The position numbers and the translations under genes were made by a program. Positions 1 to 10,738 of a stretch of DNA of 64,000 bases are shown piece after piece. The notes under the pieces are model-generated. The model saw only the letters and a list, made by a program, of their open reading frames with translations. It made no database searches and was not told where the DNA came from. Location of the stretch: positions 124,001 to 188,000 of the forward strand of contig NHZP01000029.1 of assembly GCA_003313425.1 (NCBI GenBank), given 5' to 3'. The first letter of the stretch is position 1, and every line of letters starts with the position of its first letter. The stretch comes from Pseudopyrenochaeta lycopersici. Taxonomy: Eukaryota; Ascomycota; Dothideomycetes; Pleosporales; Pseudopyrenochaetaceae.

Positions 1-190
1 GACGACTTATCGGTTGAGGTGTATGACGATCCGAGGTAGCTGCTCCCTGTAGCTCCCTTTGCCTTGCCAATCCCTATCGTCACGTGCCTGCCTATTCATT
101 ACATCACAGTATGTATGCAAGAGGAGTATGCTATTAGTAGTTTTTTCATCGGCGCCTGTACTTAAGAGGATGTGTTGAATCATTGAGTTC

Positions 191-690
191 TTATGCATCT
201 CCATTCACCAGGTACTGCAATGGGCTCCTGTAGCCGTTGAACTTGAAATTAAGTGCGGGTCCAACCGTAAGAAGCTTGATCATCTGCTGCTCAGCACCCC
301 ACTTCAATGTCTTCTCCTTAGCTTCGATGACCTTCTCTTCTTAGCCTAGATACTGAACGCTAACACCTGGAGCGCATTTGAGCTCACTAATGGGATAATT
401 ATATGGTAATCTGGCAGGCAAATAGCTCACGTCGAAAACCGCGAATTGAGGCTCCGTGTACAACACGCCTCTTAGGCATTCTCAAACTGCTAGTCCAGAT
501 TAGAGCGTATTACGGATAGATTTCACTGGACATGTACCACTGTCTGATGTCTGAATTGGCACCAGACATATACCTATCTTTCCACCAGACCGCATACCAC
601 ATTCCGCAAGTGGATTCACCAACCTCATTGGGAGCCAAATTGGCTTGAAGCACTTGGCCCCGAGCGGCATTACTTCGAGTGTTAGTATGA
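191..690 (-). pseudogene. Decayed gene remnant, family not recognised
   Basis: Reading the minus strand, one stretch from about 690 to 510 is open and protein-like (contains ESTCGMWYAVWWKD and SGANSDIRQWYMSS) and then meets a TAA. A second stretch from about 478 to 191 is open in another frame (FDVSYLPARLPYNYPISELK, then GPALNFKFNGYRSPLQYLVN) with one internal TAA near 333-335 and a natural-looking stop at 191-193. Composition and absence of low-complexity sequence suggest the 3' end of a former gene broken by at least one frame change and one stop. I do not recognise the family. The upstream part, beyond 700, shows no continuing frame. Confidence 0.35.
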
Positions 691-699
691 AGCTGGCTA

Positions 700-2939
700 G
701 CTATATAGATAGAGCGTTAAACGTGTCGAGCAATAATTTACCAGTATTGGCGGGCTAGCGGAGACTGTGAGATTGTTGAAGGGTTGCACCTACATGCAAG
801 GGCTATGGGAGAAGAATTTGGAGTTCGGCTTGCTGTCGTTTATCATCACGTCGTCGAAGCGGACCTAATAGCCGTTGTTTTGAGTGGACAAATGCGCTGC
901 CAAGTGGTGCCGGCACCCGGCTCAAGAGTAGGAAAGGGGTGGACATCTAATCTAAGCCCAAGGCGGAGAAACCGAGAGTGGAGTTCATGATCCAATCTGA
1001 GTTGACCCCAAATGAATCGTTATGGCTAGCACTCAACTTTCTCTCGTGCACAGAGAAGTACGAAACCACTACAAGTAACCCCACCTGGTTGTGGGCCGCA
1101 TTAATTATAAGCTGCCTCGATTCATTTCCTTTACGGCCTAAACCATCTTTCCATTCATGGGATACTTATGGCTACTTGCCTTCGAGTCAAACACAACAAC
1201 AAAGCTCGAGGCAAGTCCTTTACCGCAGCTGAAGGAGATCATATAGTATTGAAAAGGGCTTTAGAACATGTTGTAGTTATCCTGGAAAGATAAACTTAGA
1301 CCAGACGAATCATGAAGCTACGTACATAACCTGAACTCTATGGATGACCCCGCTCTTCTACATTATTGATCCAGTTAAAATAATAGGAGCAGTAATCGAC
1401 TATGCCGCTATAGACGAATACCACTACAAAGAGTGAGAATCAGGACAGACGTTGACGGTGCTATTGATGCGCAACCCCCCCAGTCTCAATCTGATAAAGA
1501 AGAGGCCACACAACCAGGTTACGTGAGGAACAGCTCTCACATGCCGCTACCTTTAGCGTGCAGTTCTAATGGATTCATATACCCAGTGGTAGTCGGAGGT
1601 ATACCACCGCGTTGCCACTGCAAATGTAACGGCATGATAATTCAGACTTTTATCGACGACTCGGATTGTGTCGGATGTACCATTTCACCAGGGGGAGGGG
1701 TTTCGGGATCCATCGAAGCGGAATAAACTGTCGTTGTTACATGATGGTTGATTAGACAGCCTCGACGAGATGTATTGCAGACAGTCAAGACGATTTCTCC
1801 TTCACATTGCATATTAATTTAAACTTGCTTTCAGCACAACTTGAATGGAATGAGTGACTAGGTTGCGCCCTAATTTAGTCCAATACTGCCTGCAACAATG
1901 TGAAATTATTGAAACTTCATATCCCTATTAGCATGCAGACCGGCGACTGCCGAGGCAAAAGAAGAACGTGTTGGAGCAGCCGCGACGAATGGAAATAACG
2001 CTCGGATGTTGGGTCGCACGCATCCGCTCTTCTCCATGTCCATCTACGCGTATTTCCATCCGAGGCTGTGCTTTGGCCGCCCCTTTTGGGCAGTCGCCGG
2101 CATCAGAGATTTGGAGATGTGGATCTCTCAGGCATGGTGAAACTCCCAAGCACAACCCGTGTTGCGCCGTAGTTGAGCCGACAAACTATGTCAGAATCCT
2201 TGCATGCACATGGGATCGCCATGCGGGAACGAGAAAATCGCTCCCCAACTCCTGAAGAGGCGTCGCAAGACCTATTCGATGGCAACCCCCATGCGAGGGC
2301 TGCAATAGAAGCAGGTGTTGCGCATTGCTGCTGGTAGATACCATGTCCCAAATAGTGTGAATTTGTATTCTAAAGTCATCGCTGGAAAGGTACAGCTGGG
2401 TGCTATCCAGCTGAAGCGTAAGCGACACATGGGTATCGTGGGTTTTTCCAAAGCTGGGCCAGGAACGCTGAATCAGATATTGTTGAGTGAGGAGGTGACA
2501 GAGCTGATCACTACCAACCTTGACGTGGTTGACATATGCCACTGCGCTCTGACCAATTGCGGCCATTGATTGTCACGGCAGTTGACTGACAGTATCCACA
2601 ATCCTTGCACGGACAGACCTGCAACGCACGTTGCCGATCTTGAACCCTGAACCTCCTTCCCTCCGCCCCACGAAAACCCTGGCGCCAGCGACATTCTTTG
2701 TCGTTGCCTCTGCAAGGATACCCAGAACGCTTCGGTTTTCTTGCTTGCAACATTCTAGCGTTCATAATGCTAAGCAAACACGGGAACTGCTGAGACGTCT
2801 GTAAGAGGAGATCGACGGGGGGCGAGGGGAGGGCAACGTCCAAAACATACAATATGCTGCTCAATCACGAATTGATCCATTTCTTCTCCTCGCCTTCTTA
2901 ACCTAATTCTGACAGGACTTGCACCATACCTTTCTGATC
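700..2939. other. Gene-free stretch
   Basis: No open frame here has a recognisable domain or a plausible exon structure. The longest frames (about 126 codons on the minus strand at 2186-2566 and 97 codons on the plus strand at 1433-1726) look like chance frames. The last 300 bases are the presumptive promoter of the membrane protein that starts at 2940. Confidence 0.5.
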
Positions 2940-4264
2940 ATGGAGGATCGAAGTGGGCAGGTGTTAAGCATAGCGATCTCATTCTTTGTCCTAACTTGGA
3001 TCACTGTTGCCCTTCGGTGCTATGTGAGGTGAGACCCGTATTCCAAGTTTAATCACAGAACATGTTACTGATTCAGGTCATAGAATCTTCATGGTAAAAG
3101 GCTTCGGCATGGATGACTACACCATGCTCGCAACACTATGCTTCTTTACAACATACTTGGTGTGCCAGATCGGCGGCGCAGCCAACGGTACGGGCATACG
3201 CCGCGAAAAACTCTCAGATGCAAGCGCACAAACGGCTCTCCGCTTCTGGTTCCTCTGCGAGGTTTTCTATACACTTGCCACGTGTATGCTGAAAATCGCT
3301 GTTGGCTTCTTCCTTTTACGCATCACCATCGTTCCCATTCACGTCTGGATCATCCGGATGATCATGGCTGTCTCAGCAGTCGTGGGAGTTGCATATACTT
3401 CAGTGGTCATCTTTCAGTGCAAACCTGTCTCATTTTGGTGGGATCTAAATCCGAACCATACGGGTACCTGCCTGTCATCGACGCTAGTGATGAACTTTAC
3501 CTTCGTCGTTTCTGGTCTCAATGCATTCGCGGATTGGACTTTTGCGCTTCTTCCTGTCCTAATCGTCAAGGACCTACAGATGAATAAGCGTATGAAGGTC
3601 GTGGTAGCCACAGTTATCGCGCTGGCAGCAATGTAAGCAACATTGTATCCCCAAAACAACCTCCCTAACCTCAACCAATAGTGGTTCGACAGCAACCATC
3701 ATCCGCCTTCCTTACACAAAGACACTCGAAGGGTATAAAGGCGACTTCCTCTACCGGACGACGGACTTTGCCATTTGGAGCACGGTCGAAGTAGGGTTGG
3801 GCATAGCAGCTGGCTCCATTGCGACACTGCGGCCACTCATGAAACAAGCTCTTGAAATTACTCGGTCCGCCTCAGCCCTGCCGTGGAGTAAACGTTCCAA
3901 CAAGTCAGGCCAACTGCAATCGGGGCAGCCACTTAGCGATATTAAGCCATCAGTTCAGAAGTCCATTCAGAAATCAGTCACAATCACAACCTCACGAGCT
4001 CGAAGGGAAAGTGCCGGGTCCGACGAGGAACGATTTTTGGGCTCAAGTTTACCCTCAGAATCATGGCAACAACAACACGGTCTGCCCGGTTACATTACCT
4101 CTAATGTGCTAGGTGACCGCGCGGCGCTTTCTACATCAAAGAACGGACATGAGCCCCTTAGGGACCTGGAACGCAGGGGTAGTCCTGGTGGAGCCAGCGA
4201 CACAACTATCGAAAGTAAAGAGACAAGGAACGCAACAAAAGTATACGGAAAGTATTTAGCATAA
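2940..4264 (+). CDS. Rhodopsin-domain (PTH11/SAT4-like) integral membrane protein
   Basis: Three exons: 2940-3028, 3084-3632, 3682-4264 (406 aa). The first intron (gtgag...catag) joins CYVR to IFMVKGFGMDDYTML, giving the R-x6-G-[FL]-x-DDY signature that follows TM1 in the fungal rhodopsin-domain family. The second intron joins LAAM-type sequence to GSTATIIRLPY. About seven hydrophobic segments are followed by a cytoplasmic Ser/Arg-rich tail of roughly 150 residues without TM. The family is plasma-membrane, mostly of unknown ligand; PTH11 itself is a surface-sensing receptor-like protein of plant pathogens, but most paralogues are uncharacterised. The first exon is supported by the ATG, frame and splice phase. 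Intact. Confidence 0.85.
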
Positions 4265-5088
4265 GTTATGAAAAAAATAGATATGATAATTGACATCTAG
4301 AGTTTAGCTCCCGCTTTCTATACTGTGACGTTCCCTGACACGAATTGGGATGAAATGTACACTGTCTTTTGAGTGACAACACGAGTGATAGGGAGCGCAG
4401 TCACTGAGAACTCACCAAACGAACAGTCATTCCCGCTAGTAAACCATTCCCTGGATATAATTCCCATGCCGAGTAAAGATCTTCCTACCTCTGCTCGACG
4501 ACACGCACCATACCATGCATATTTCTGTTGCTATCATACCTAGACGTATGAGCTCCCTACGGCTCCGTGCGCCACTGTTCTAAAAAGATCAATATCTTAG
4601 CAATAAAGCGGTCTATAGATATTCGCCAGGAGTCGTTAGCCCTTCCACGATTCACTGATATCAAGGCGCTACCCTGTCCGTGCGCGCAACGCCTGGAGTC
4701 GCGCAACGCCCGCTTTTTGCTAAAAAAGAAATAACCCAAAAGTCGTATCATTAAGGAAGAATAACTCTTTTAAAACTGGATATGTTAAGTTGATTCCTTA
4801 ATAATAGTAATAGTTTTTAATAACACTCTCGTTCTAAATTTTACAAACTAACGTATGGGCGTTAGATATAATGCTAGAATGGGCTTAGCAGAAATCAATC
4901 ATTGGCATGATCGATGAGGTCTCAAAAATGAAGATTTCCTCCTCGTGTTTCTGTCCCCCGCTTTTTACTATATCTCCTCTACTTCAGGAGATTTTGCAGG
5001 TCGTAGTAGTTATCGGTCCTACTATTGGTAACCCGTTCCTATGCAGTACATCTAAGCTTCTCCTTGTATCTGACAATGGGACGAGCGA
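4265..5088. other. Gene-free, partly AT-rich
   Basis: No supported gene. The part from about 4735 to 4880 is AT-rich. An imperfect palindrome, ACTAACGTATGGGCGTTAG, lies near 4845-4863 and loosely resembles the reverse complement of the segment TAACCCATAACGTGGGTTAG near 6900-6919. These could be worn ends of the transposon relic between them. Confidence 0.35.
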
Positions 5089-6237
5089 GTGACCGAGACG
5101 GCCGAGTGGCCAAATTTTACTAAGATCCCACCAAACCGTACCTACATTGCATTGGATCAATGCAACATGAAAGCAGTGCCAAACGAGGCTCAAATACAGC
5201 TTGCTCTTCAGTCTATCCAAAGAGATGTGACAATCTCTGTGCCACGTGCTGCAGCGATCTACAGAGTGCCTAAACGAACCTTGAGACGACGACGCGACGG
5301 AACTATATCAAGATGCAATAGCACACCCAAGTCAATCCAGTTCTTGGAGACAGAAGAGGAGGGGATTGTTTAAAATATCCTTGACCCTGATAAGCGAGCG
5401 CCGCGCCCCTTCCGCCTCCCGTCTTTCCCGACTTGCTTCTGTAAAACATATGGCTAATTCCTTGCTCGCTGAGCGCCGTCTTGACTCAGTTAGCTAAAAC
5501 TAGGCTAAGACTTTTGTGAAGCGTACGCCAGAGCTAAAATTTAAGTTTAGTTGAAAGTACGACTAAAAGAGAGCCCTCTGCGAAGATCTTAAGGTTATAC
5601 AAAAGTAGTTCTGGCTAGTAGAGAATCCTAAAGCTAAGTATGATATCCTAGACGAAGACACCTACAACTTTAACGAGAGTGGCTTTATGATGCGCGTCCA
5701 CTCGTCTGAGTTACAAGGTTTGAGCGCTGATCAAAGCCAAAGAAGGTGCAGCAGCCTGACTGAGAGTGGCCTACAGTCATCTAAGGCATTAACGCGACGG
5801 GGTGGGTAATCCCACCCTTAATCATCTTCGGCGGCAAGAACCACCTCTCTGCCTGGTACAAGGAAAAGGACCCCCCTCACGACTGGGTTATTGGCGGCTT
5901 CGAGAACGGCTGGACAACAAATAGCTTGGTCTCGAGTGGTTGAAGCACTTTGACAAGCATACAAGAGCGTACTACTGACGCGTACCGCCTGCTCATTATC
6001 GACGACCATAAGAGCCACCACTCACTCGATTTCCAGCGGTATTGTAAGGAAGCAAGTACTATTACTCTATATATGCCTCCACACTCATCACTCCTGCTGC
6101 AGCCACTTGATGTAGGTTGTTTTGTCGTCTTGAAGAGGGCTTCGGTTTTATCGGCCATACTCTATGCGGCATATTCAGTCAGAGGAACAGGTGGTATCGG
6201 TATTGAACATCTACCAAATCCTTTACCTCAGCATTAG
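5089..6237 (+). mobile_element. Dead Fot1/pogo-type DDE transposase relic
   Basis: An N-terminal helix-turn-helix of the Psq/CENP-B kind is readable at about 5180-5310 (ALQSIQRD, VPRAAAIYRVPKRTLRRRRD). In shifted frames come remnants of the middle region (ANSLLAER, and YNFNESGFMM where the family normally has NFDE at the first catalytic Asp). The C-terminal catalytic region is at about 5985-6150 (RLLIIDDHKSHHS, then PPHSSLLLQPLDVGCF), equivalent to the DGHGSH and PAHSSHVLQPLD blocks of Fot1 transposases. Several frame changes and stops separate the blocks, so no full-length product is possible. The Asp to Asn change and the many T/A-rich stops are consistent with RIP. No convincing terminal repeats were seen. 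Confidence 0.8.
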
Positions 6238-7612
6238 CTCCATCGAAAATTTTCCTCCCGATAATACGTCGAGTCGCAGAGGCTGTACATACATACAGAG
6301 CCAATAATAGCCATGGCTTTGAATTACCCGATGAAACACTGCTTGGGGTTTCCGCTGATGTAGATGTTCCTGACTACGAAGACATTTACTTTATTGAAAT
6401 CAGTGACTCGCACAGCCCTGGACATGAATGTCTTTTGTTATTTCTCCAACGCGCTGATAAGAGTCAGCGTAATATATACACCCGCGAGCAGGGTCCATCG
6501 AAGTGAAGGGGGAACTGCTCCAAAAGTTTTGGGAACATAAATGGATAATCGAGGAAGAGCGCTATATTGTCTAGCGACGAGATTCTGCCCAATGTTACCG
6601 TAAGAGGATATAGAAAGTATGAATGTTATGGTCGTAGAATGGAGTTTGGTTCCAGAAGTATGTATAATCATATAAGAAAAAGAAGCAAGGCGGGATGTAT
6701 ACCCGCGGAGACAGGATAGGATGCTAGCGTATAGAGGTTCCGTTTGCTTGCGAGACTCTCACGTGGCACTATTAAGGTTCAAGAATGCGTCAACTAACCG
6801 AGTGCATTTCGACGGTGAAGTGTGCCATTAGTCGCTAGCGTGGTCATGAAATTTGGTACTCGGGACTGAATTCCACAGTACGGGTTGACGGTGGTGTTTT
6901 AACCCATAACGTGGGTTAGCGAAAAGCTAAAATCTGGGGAAAGCTCCACGTGCCCATCAACGGACTCCTCCCGGCCCCGCTATCGCTTGTTCTCGAACGG
7001 TCTTATTTCGGCGCGCCACAGCTCAACGCTTCCCGTTCATTCATTCTTTTCCCAACCAGCTGTAAGCCGAAAGGGACACCATCAAGCGAACTGCCAGATA
7101 CTGCACGTGAGTGACATGGTGGCTTCCTATGCGTGAGTCAATAAGCGAAAGCTTCGAGTGCCATGAATGGCTTATCGGTGGGCCAGCTACCCCCTCCCGC
7201 CGTTCTCATTCAAAAAGACCTCCGCATGGCTTGTGCGGCCACGGTCCACTGACAATCCACGTGTGCGTCACTCTCGTGTATCTCTCCACATGGACAGTGG
7301 TGGCGCCTTAGTCTCTGATACGTTTCTGTAACAGATGAATGCAGGAGATTATCATAACCCCCTTTGAAGCCTGTTGTGGCTTTTGAGATGTGGATTCTAG
7401 GTCGAACTATTTGCGTGCTCTGTGCATATCTTGTTACTCTGCCTCTCCAACCTTGCCATGCTGACGAGCACTCTATCTCTACCTCCTGGGAGGCTCTGAT
7501 CCTTCAAGGTCTCTATAATTATCAATCCTCCAGCTTTACAGCTGCAGCTTGTATATTGATTCTGGCATCACGAGCGACTCATCGTGACACCTACATTCCC
7601 TTCGACACCGAA
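6238..7612. other. Gene-free, includes transposon 3' debris and upstream region of next gene
   Basis: No supported gene. The first part continues the transposase debris. A frame upstream of 7613 stays open from 7388 (ATG) and is hydrophobic at its start, so part of 7388-7612 could be coding for the next gene. Confidence 0.35.
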
Positions 7613-8752
7613 ATGCGTGACGACAATGGCGTCGCAGACGACTACAAGATACCCTATCCCACTGCTCTTGCGCTTATGGTGTTCATCAGTATCGCGATAT
7701 ATAACGTTGGCGAACTGACGCTTCTGATCTTTATCACCTTTAAGCAGCGCCGTGGTCTATACTTCTATTCGTTGCTGGTTGCGACATGGGGAATCATACC
7801 GTACACCCTGGGCTTCTTCTTCAAGTTTTACGACGTCCCAATGCCGCCCATGCTCTACCTTACCTTCATCGCCATTGGATGGCCAATGATGGTAACCGGG
7901 CAGTCTGTCGTGCTTTACTCGCGGCTCCACCTGATATACCGTACCAGCGCAGATAACGGAAGATGGGTGCTTTTTATGATCATCTTCAACGCCATTATAT
8001 GCCATATCCCGACCTCAACGTTAACCTACGGCTCTAACTCGTCCAACCCGGCACCATTCATCAAGCCGTATATGATCTATGAGAAAGTCCAGGTCACGAT
8101 CTTCTTCATTCAGGAAGTCATCATTTCTGGGCTCTATGTCCACAAGACTTTCCAAATCTTACGTTCCGAAGGTGGAATCCGAGGTCGCAACGCCCGACGT
8201 GTCATGAACCACTTAATATGTGTCAACATTATGGTCATATTACTGGACATCACCCTCATATCTCTCGAATACGCCGAATACTACAATGTGCAGGTAGTGT
8301 ACAAAGCCGCCGTCTATAGTGTCAAGCTTAAGATGGAGTTCTCAATCTTGAACCGCCTTCGCGATCTCTTCCAAGGCCGCATTACCGATATGTCCGAAGA
8401 TCTGAACTCGCGCTCCCACCACCGTTCCCAACATGGCCTTTCTACATACAATGGGACCGCCACTAAGACGCAGTTGATGAACGGACCAGTAGCTGGTGCC
8501 GGTAATGTTCTGGGCAATTCGGCGTACGCGAGAATGGAGGATAACGTGGGCCATGCACATAAGATCAAGATGAAAAATATAGAGGTAGTGAAGACGACAG
8601 AGGTGAGAATTGAAAGGGAAGAAACGTTTCCTAGGGACAGCGAGGTGGAGGATATTGAACTACACAGCGTCGCGACGAGTAGTTTGAGAAATGACGATAT
8701 ACGGAGAGCAAGCAGCACAAGTTCCAGTGAAGCGCGCATTGTGAGGTATTGA
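7613..8752 (+). CDS. Seven-TM DUF7703-like fungal membrane protein
   Basis: Single exon, 379 aa from the ATG at 7613 (context cgaaATGc, A at -3). The body has about seven hydrophobic segments starting with LALMVFISIAIYNVGELTLL, with conserved-looking loops (FKQRRGLYFYSLLVATWGII, TGQSVVLYSRLHLIY), and ends in a charged cytoplasmic tail of about 120 residues. This architecture matches the uncharacterised fungal DUF7703 family of receptor-like membrane proteins; I assign it from pattern recognition. The frame is open further upstream to an ATG at 7388, which would add 75 residues beginning with a signal-like segment. I prefer 7613 because family proteins normally begin shortly before TM1. Function unknown. 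Confidence 0.75.
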   Translation: MRDDNGVADDYKIPYPTALALMVFISIAIYNVGELTLLIFITFKQRRGLYFYSLLVATWGIIPYTLGFFFKFYDVPMPPMLYLTFIAIGWPMMVTGQSVVLYSRLHLIYRTSADNGRWVLFMIIFNAIICHIPTSTLTYGSNSSNPAPFIKPYMIYEKVQVTIFFIQEVIISGLYVHKTFQILRSEGGIRGRNARRVMNHLICVNIMVILLDITLISLEYAEYYNVQVVYKAAVYSVKLKMEFSILNRLRDLFQGRITDMSEDLNSRSHHRSQHGLSTYNGTATKTQLMNGPVAGAGNVLGNSAYARMEDNVGHAHKIKMKNIEVVKTTEVRIEREETFPRDSEVEDIELHSVATSSLRNDDIRRASSTSSSEARIVRY

Positions 8753-9627
8753 ATGGTGCGGACGCAAGAGTTTGTGCCAGCTTATCACTTCGCTAGTCTT
8801 AATCCCGTTTTCTTAGTACTCGATAATGTATTATATCACTGAGTTAAATATCCTTTCCTACACTACGGTCTAAGTCCTGCCTTCTTACCTGCGCCTTCAA
8901 ACAGGATTTAGTGGCATGCTGTGAGCAATCGTGTTATGCCCCAGCCCGCTACTTGGAAGGGGTCCACTTATAATCGCGAATATGCCATTAGTATGGTAAC
9001 AGGAGTACCATAGAACTCTTCTACGTAAGAGCAATTAAATATTCAACTAACTTGATATTATTTATTATTGAGAATATACTTAATTATTACGTAGCGATTA
9101 AATTATAGCTTAAGCCCTAACCTTAATAAAGCTTAATAGAGTAGATTATCTTAAGCATATTATAATTAGCTGCTAACTAAATAGTTATTATACAAGGAGT
9201 AGTCTTAATTACGTATACTAGTGTTTTCTTTTGTAAACTAATATGTTAGAATTAGCTAAATAGTAAGGAATATTATATACAGCTTTAATTTGTTTAGTAG
9301 ACACTAGATTATTTATAGTTAATTAGTATTATAATTATGGTACAAAAAGACGAATACTATTACTATATATAAGGCTGTATACTAATACTCGTGTAAATAA
9401 CTAATTATTTACTATATAAAGTGTACTTTATAATAATAGTTCTTTAGAAGAATACTTTCTAATATAGAAAAACATGGATTAGGGTATGTAGAAGGAATTT
9501 TTAAAGCTCCTATTTTTAATAAGGATATAATTATTCCTAATTCAATTTAGGTTAGTACTATCTAAACACAGGCATTTCTAGTGGGAATACTAGACCCCTC
9601 TAGGACAGGCACCTAAAATCCATGTAC
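8753..9627. repeat. AT-rich, RIP-like tract (core about 9005-9560)
   Basis: After the 3' end of the membrane-protein gene the sequence becomes extremely A+T-rich, dominated by TA, TTA and AAT strings, with stops in all frames. Borders are fairly sharp. This is what repeat-induced point mutation leaves of an inserted repeat; no transposon domain can be read any more. It separates the upstream receptor-like gene from the fragment mosaic that follows. Confidence 0.6.
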
Positions 9628-10179
9628 TCAATCCTCTAAACTTTGCAAAAAGCTATGCACATGTCTATTCACATCTCTCGCAGCGTCAGCCTGCACAAAG
9701 TGCCTCGCAGGCACCGTCCTAACACTCAGAAACGGAATGTACGGCGTTGTATTGGTAAGCTGGATGCTTGGGATAGCGACAGGATCATTGTCGCCGACGA
9801 CAATAAGGGAGCGTTTGGTGATTATGGACGAGGTCGACGCCTTAAGGGCTTGTGGCGGTTAGTTTTGGAAACCTTGTTGGTTGAGGAGATGGGACGAGGG
9901 AATTGAAATGTGATGGTGAATGCAAGATACGAACAGAAGAAATATGTGAGAGCACCTCTACCCACCTTGTTCATCAGCAGTGTTATACCCGCGCATCATA
10001 GCACGAAACCACTTAAAAGCGCCATCCATGCCGCCCTGTGCGTGAACAATTGTGAGCCATTGTGCGAGCGTGACGTCGGTCAGGAACTCATTTTGGAAGG
10101 GGATGCGGCCGTCGGTGAGCAGCCAGCGCTCCAGGGCGCCAACTACGGTTATGTTGGGCGAGATATTCTCCTGGGTCAT
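9628..10179 (-). pseudogene. Alpha/beta-hydrolase, C-terminal fragment only
   Basis: Two exons on the minus strand, 10179-9966 and 9848-9628, joined by a GT-AG intron of 117 bp, give about 145 residues. The first part looks like a cap/lid region (ALERWLLTDGRIPFQNEFL). The second has the C-terminal catalytic half of an alpha/beta hydrolase: LIVVGDNDPVAIPS (acid region) and VRTVPARHFVQADAARDVN (histidine region), ending SFLQSLED. The nucleophile elbow (GxSxG) and the N-terminal half are absent. Upstream, in a different frame, the sequence changes into an unrelated glutamine-amidotransferase fragment at about 10180, so this is a truncated gene at a junction. Such hydrolases (MhpC/BphD type) act after meta ring cleavage, which would suit the neighbourhood, but the fragment cannot be assigned to that subfamily. 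Confidence 0.65.
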
Positions 10180-10625
10180 TTGCGGCTGCCTGACAAGAAT
10201 ACTGCATCAATGTTCGCGACGTCTAGATATTCTTGCTTGTTTACCACATCATAGGAAGAGATTTCGATACCTGGTCGCTTGTAGAGAACGCTCTTCTCGA
10301 GCTTCGATGCACCGACCTCAAGGAAAGTCTTGGCTAAATTGCCAATGTTGCGATAGTCCTTTTTCATCTCTCCGACCAAGTCATCACACTCGAGCCTAAG
10401 TCAAGTTCTTGCGGGCGTTGTTGGATTATTTCGATCGTCTTGACGAGTTGGATCAGCGCATCTGGGTGGTATGTAAGCCTCAGCCGGTGGACCAAAGTTA
10501 TGTCGCGGATCATTGGTACTAGCAGGTTTGAGGACTGCTCGAAGGTTTGCTGTCGACTGAGTAGCAAAGACTTCTACACCAGATACAAAATAGTACTTCA
10601 CAATTGTTTCATTAAACCTCGGCAT
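10180..10625 (-). pseudogene. Class I glutamine amidotransferase N-terminal fragment plus unassigned coding remnant
   Basis: The minus strand at 10400-10180 reads LRLECDDLVGEMKKDY, then NLAKTFLEVGASKLE, then GIEISSYDVVNKQEYLDV, then NIDAVFLSGS. This matches the N-terminus of fungal GMP-synthase-like class I glutamine amidotransferases, up to just before the catalytic Cys domain, which is missing. A stop follows and the alpha/beta-hydrolase fragment starts in another frame. Upstream, 10625-10401 is open (begins MPRFNETIVKYYFVSGVEVF) in a frame that ends at the junction; I cannot name it. The whole 9628-10625 segment is best read as a mosaic of three gene pieces. Confidence 0.55.
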
Positions 10626-10738
10626 TCTCGACTACTTAAATGGCCACTGTGAATAAGGGCTCACTTAATAAAATTAGTTCTCAACATAAGGATCGCTAGC
10701 CCTAAGATTCCGCGATATATACTGATCCGTACAATTGA

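Noticed and set aside
1433..1726. 97-codon plus-strand frame with several Cys
   Set aside because: No recognisable zinc-binding pattern or neighbours; likely chance.
7364..7612. Longer N-terminus of the DUF7703-like protein from a non-ATG codon at 7364
   Set aside because: 7364 is TTG; the first ATG is 7388 and family architecture favours 7613.
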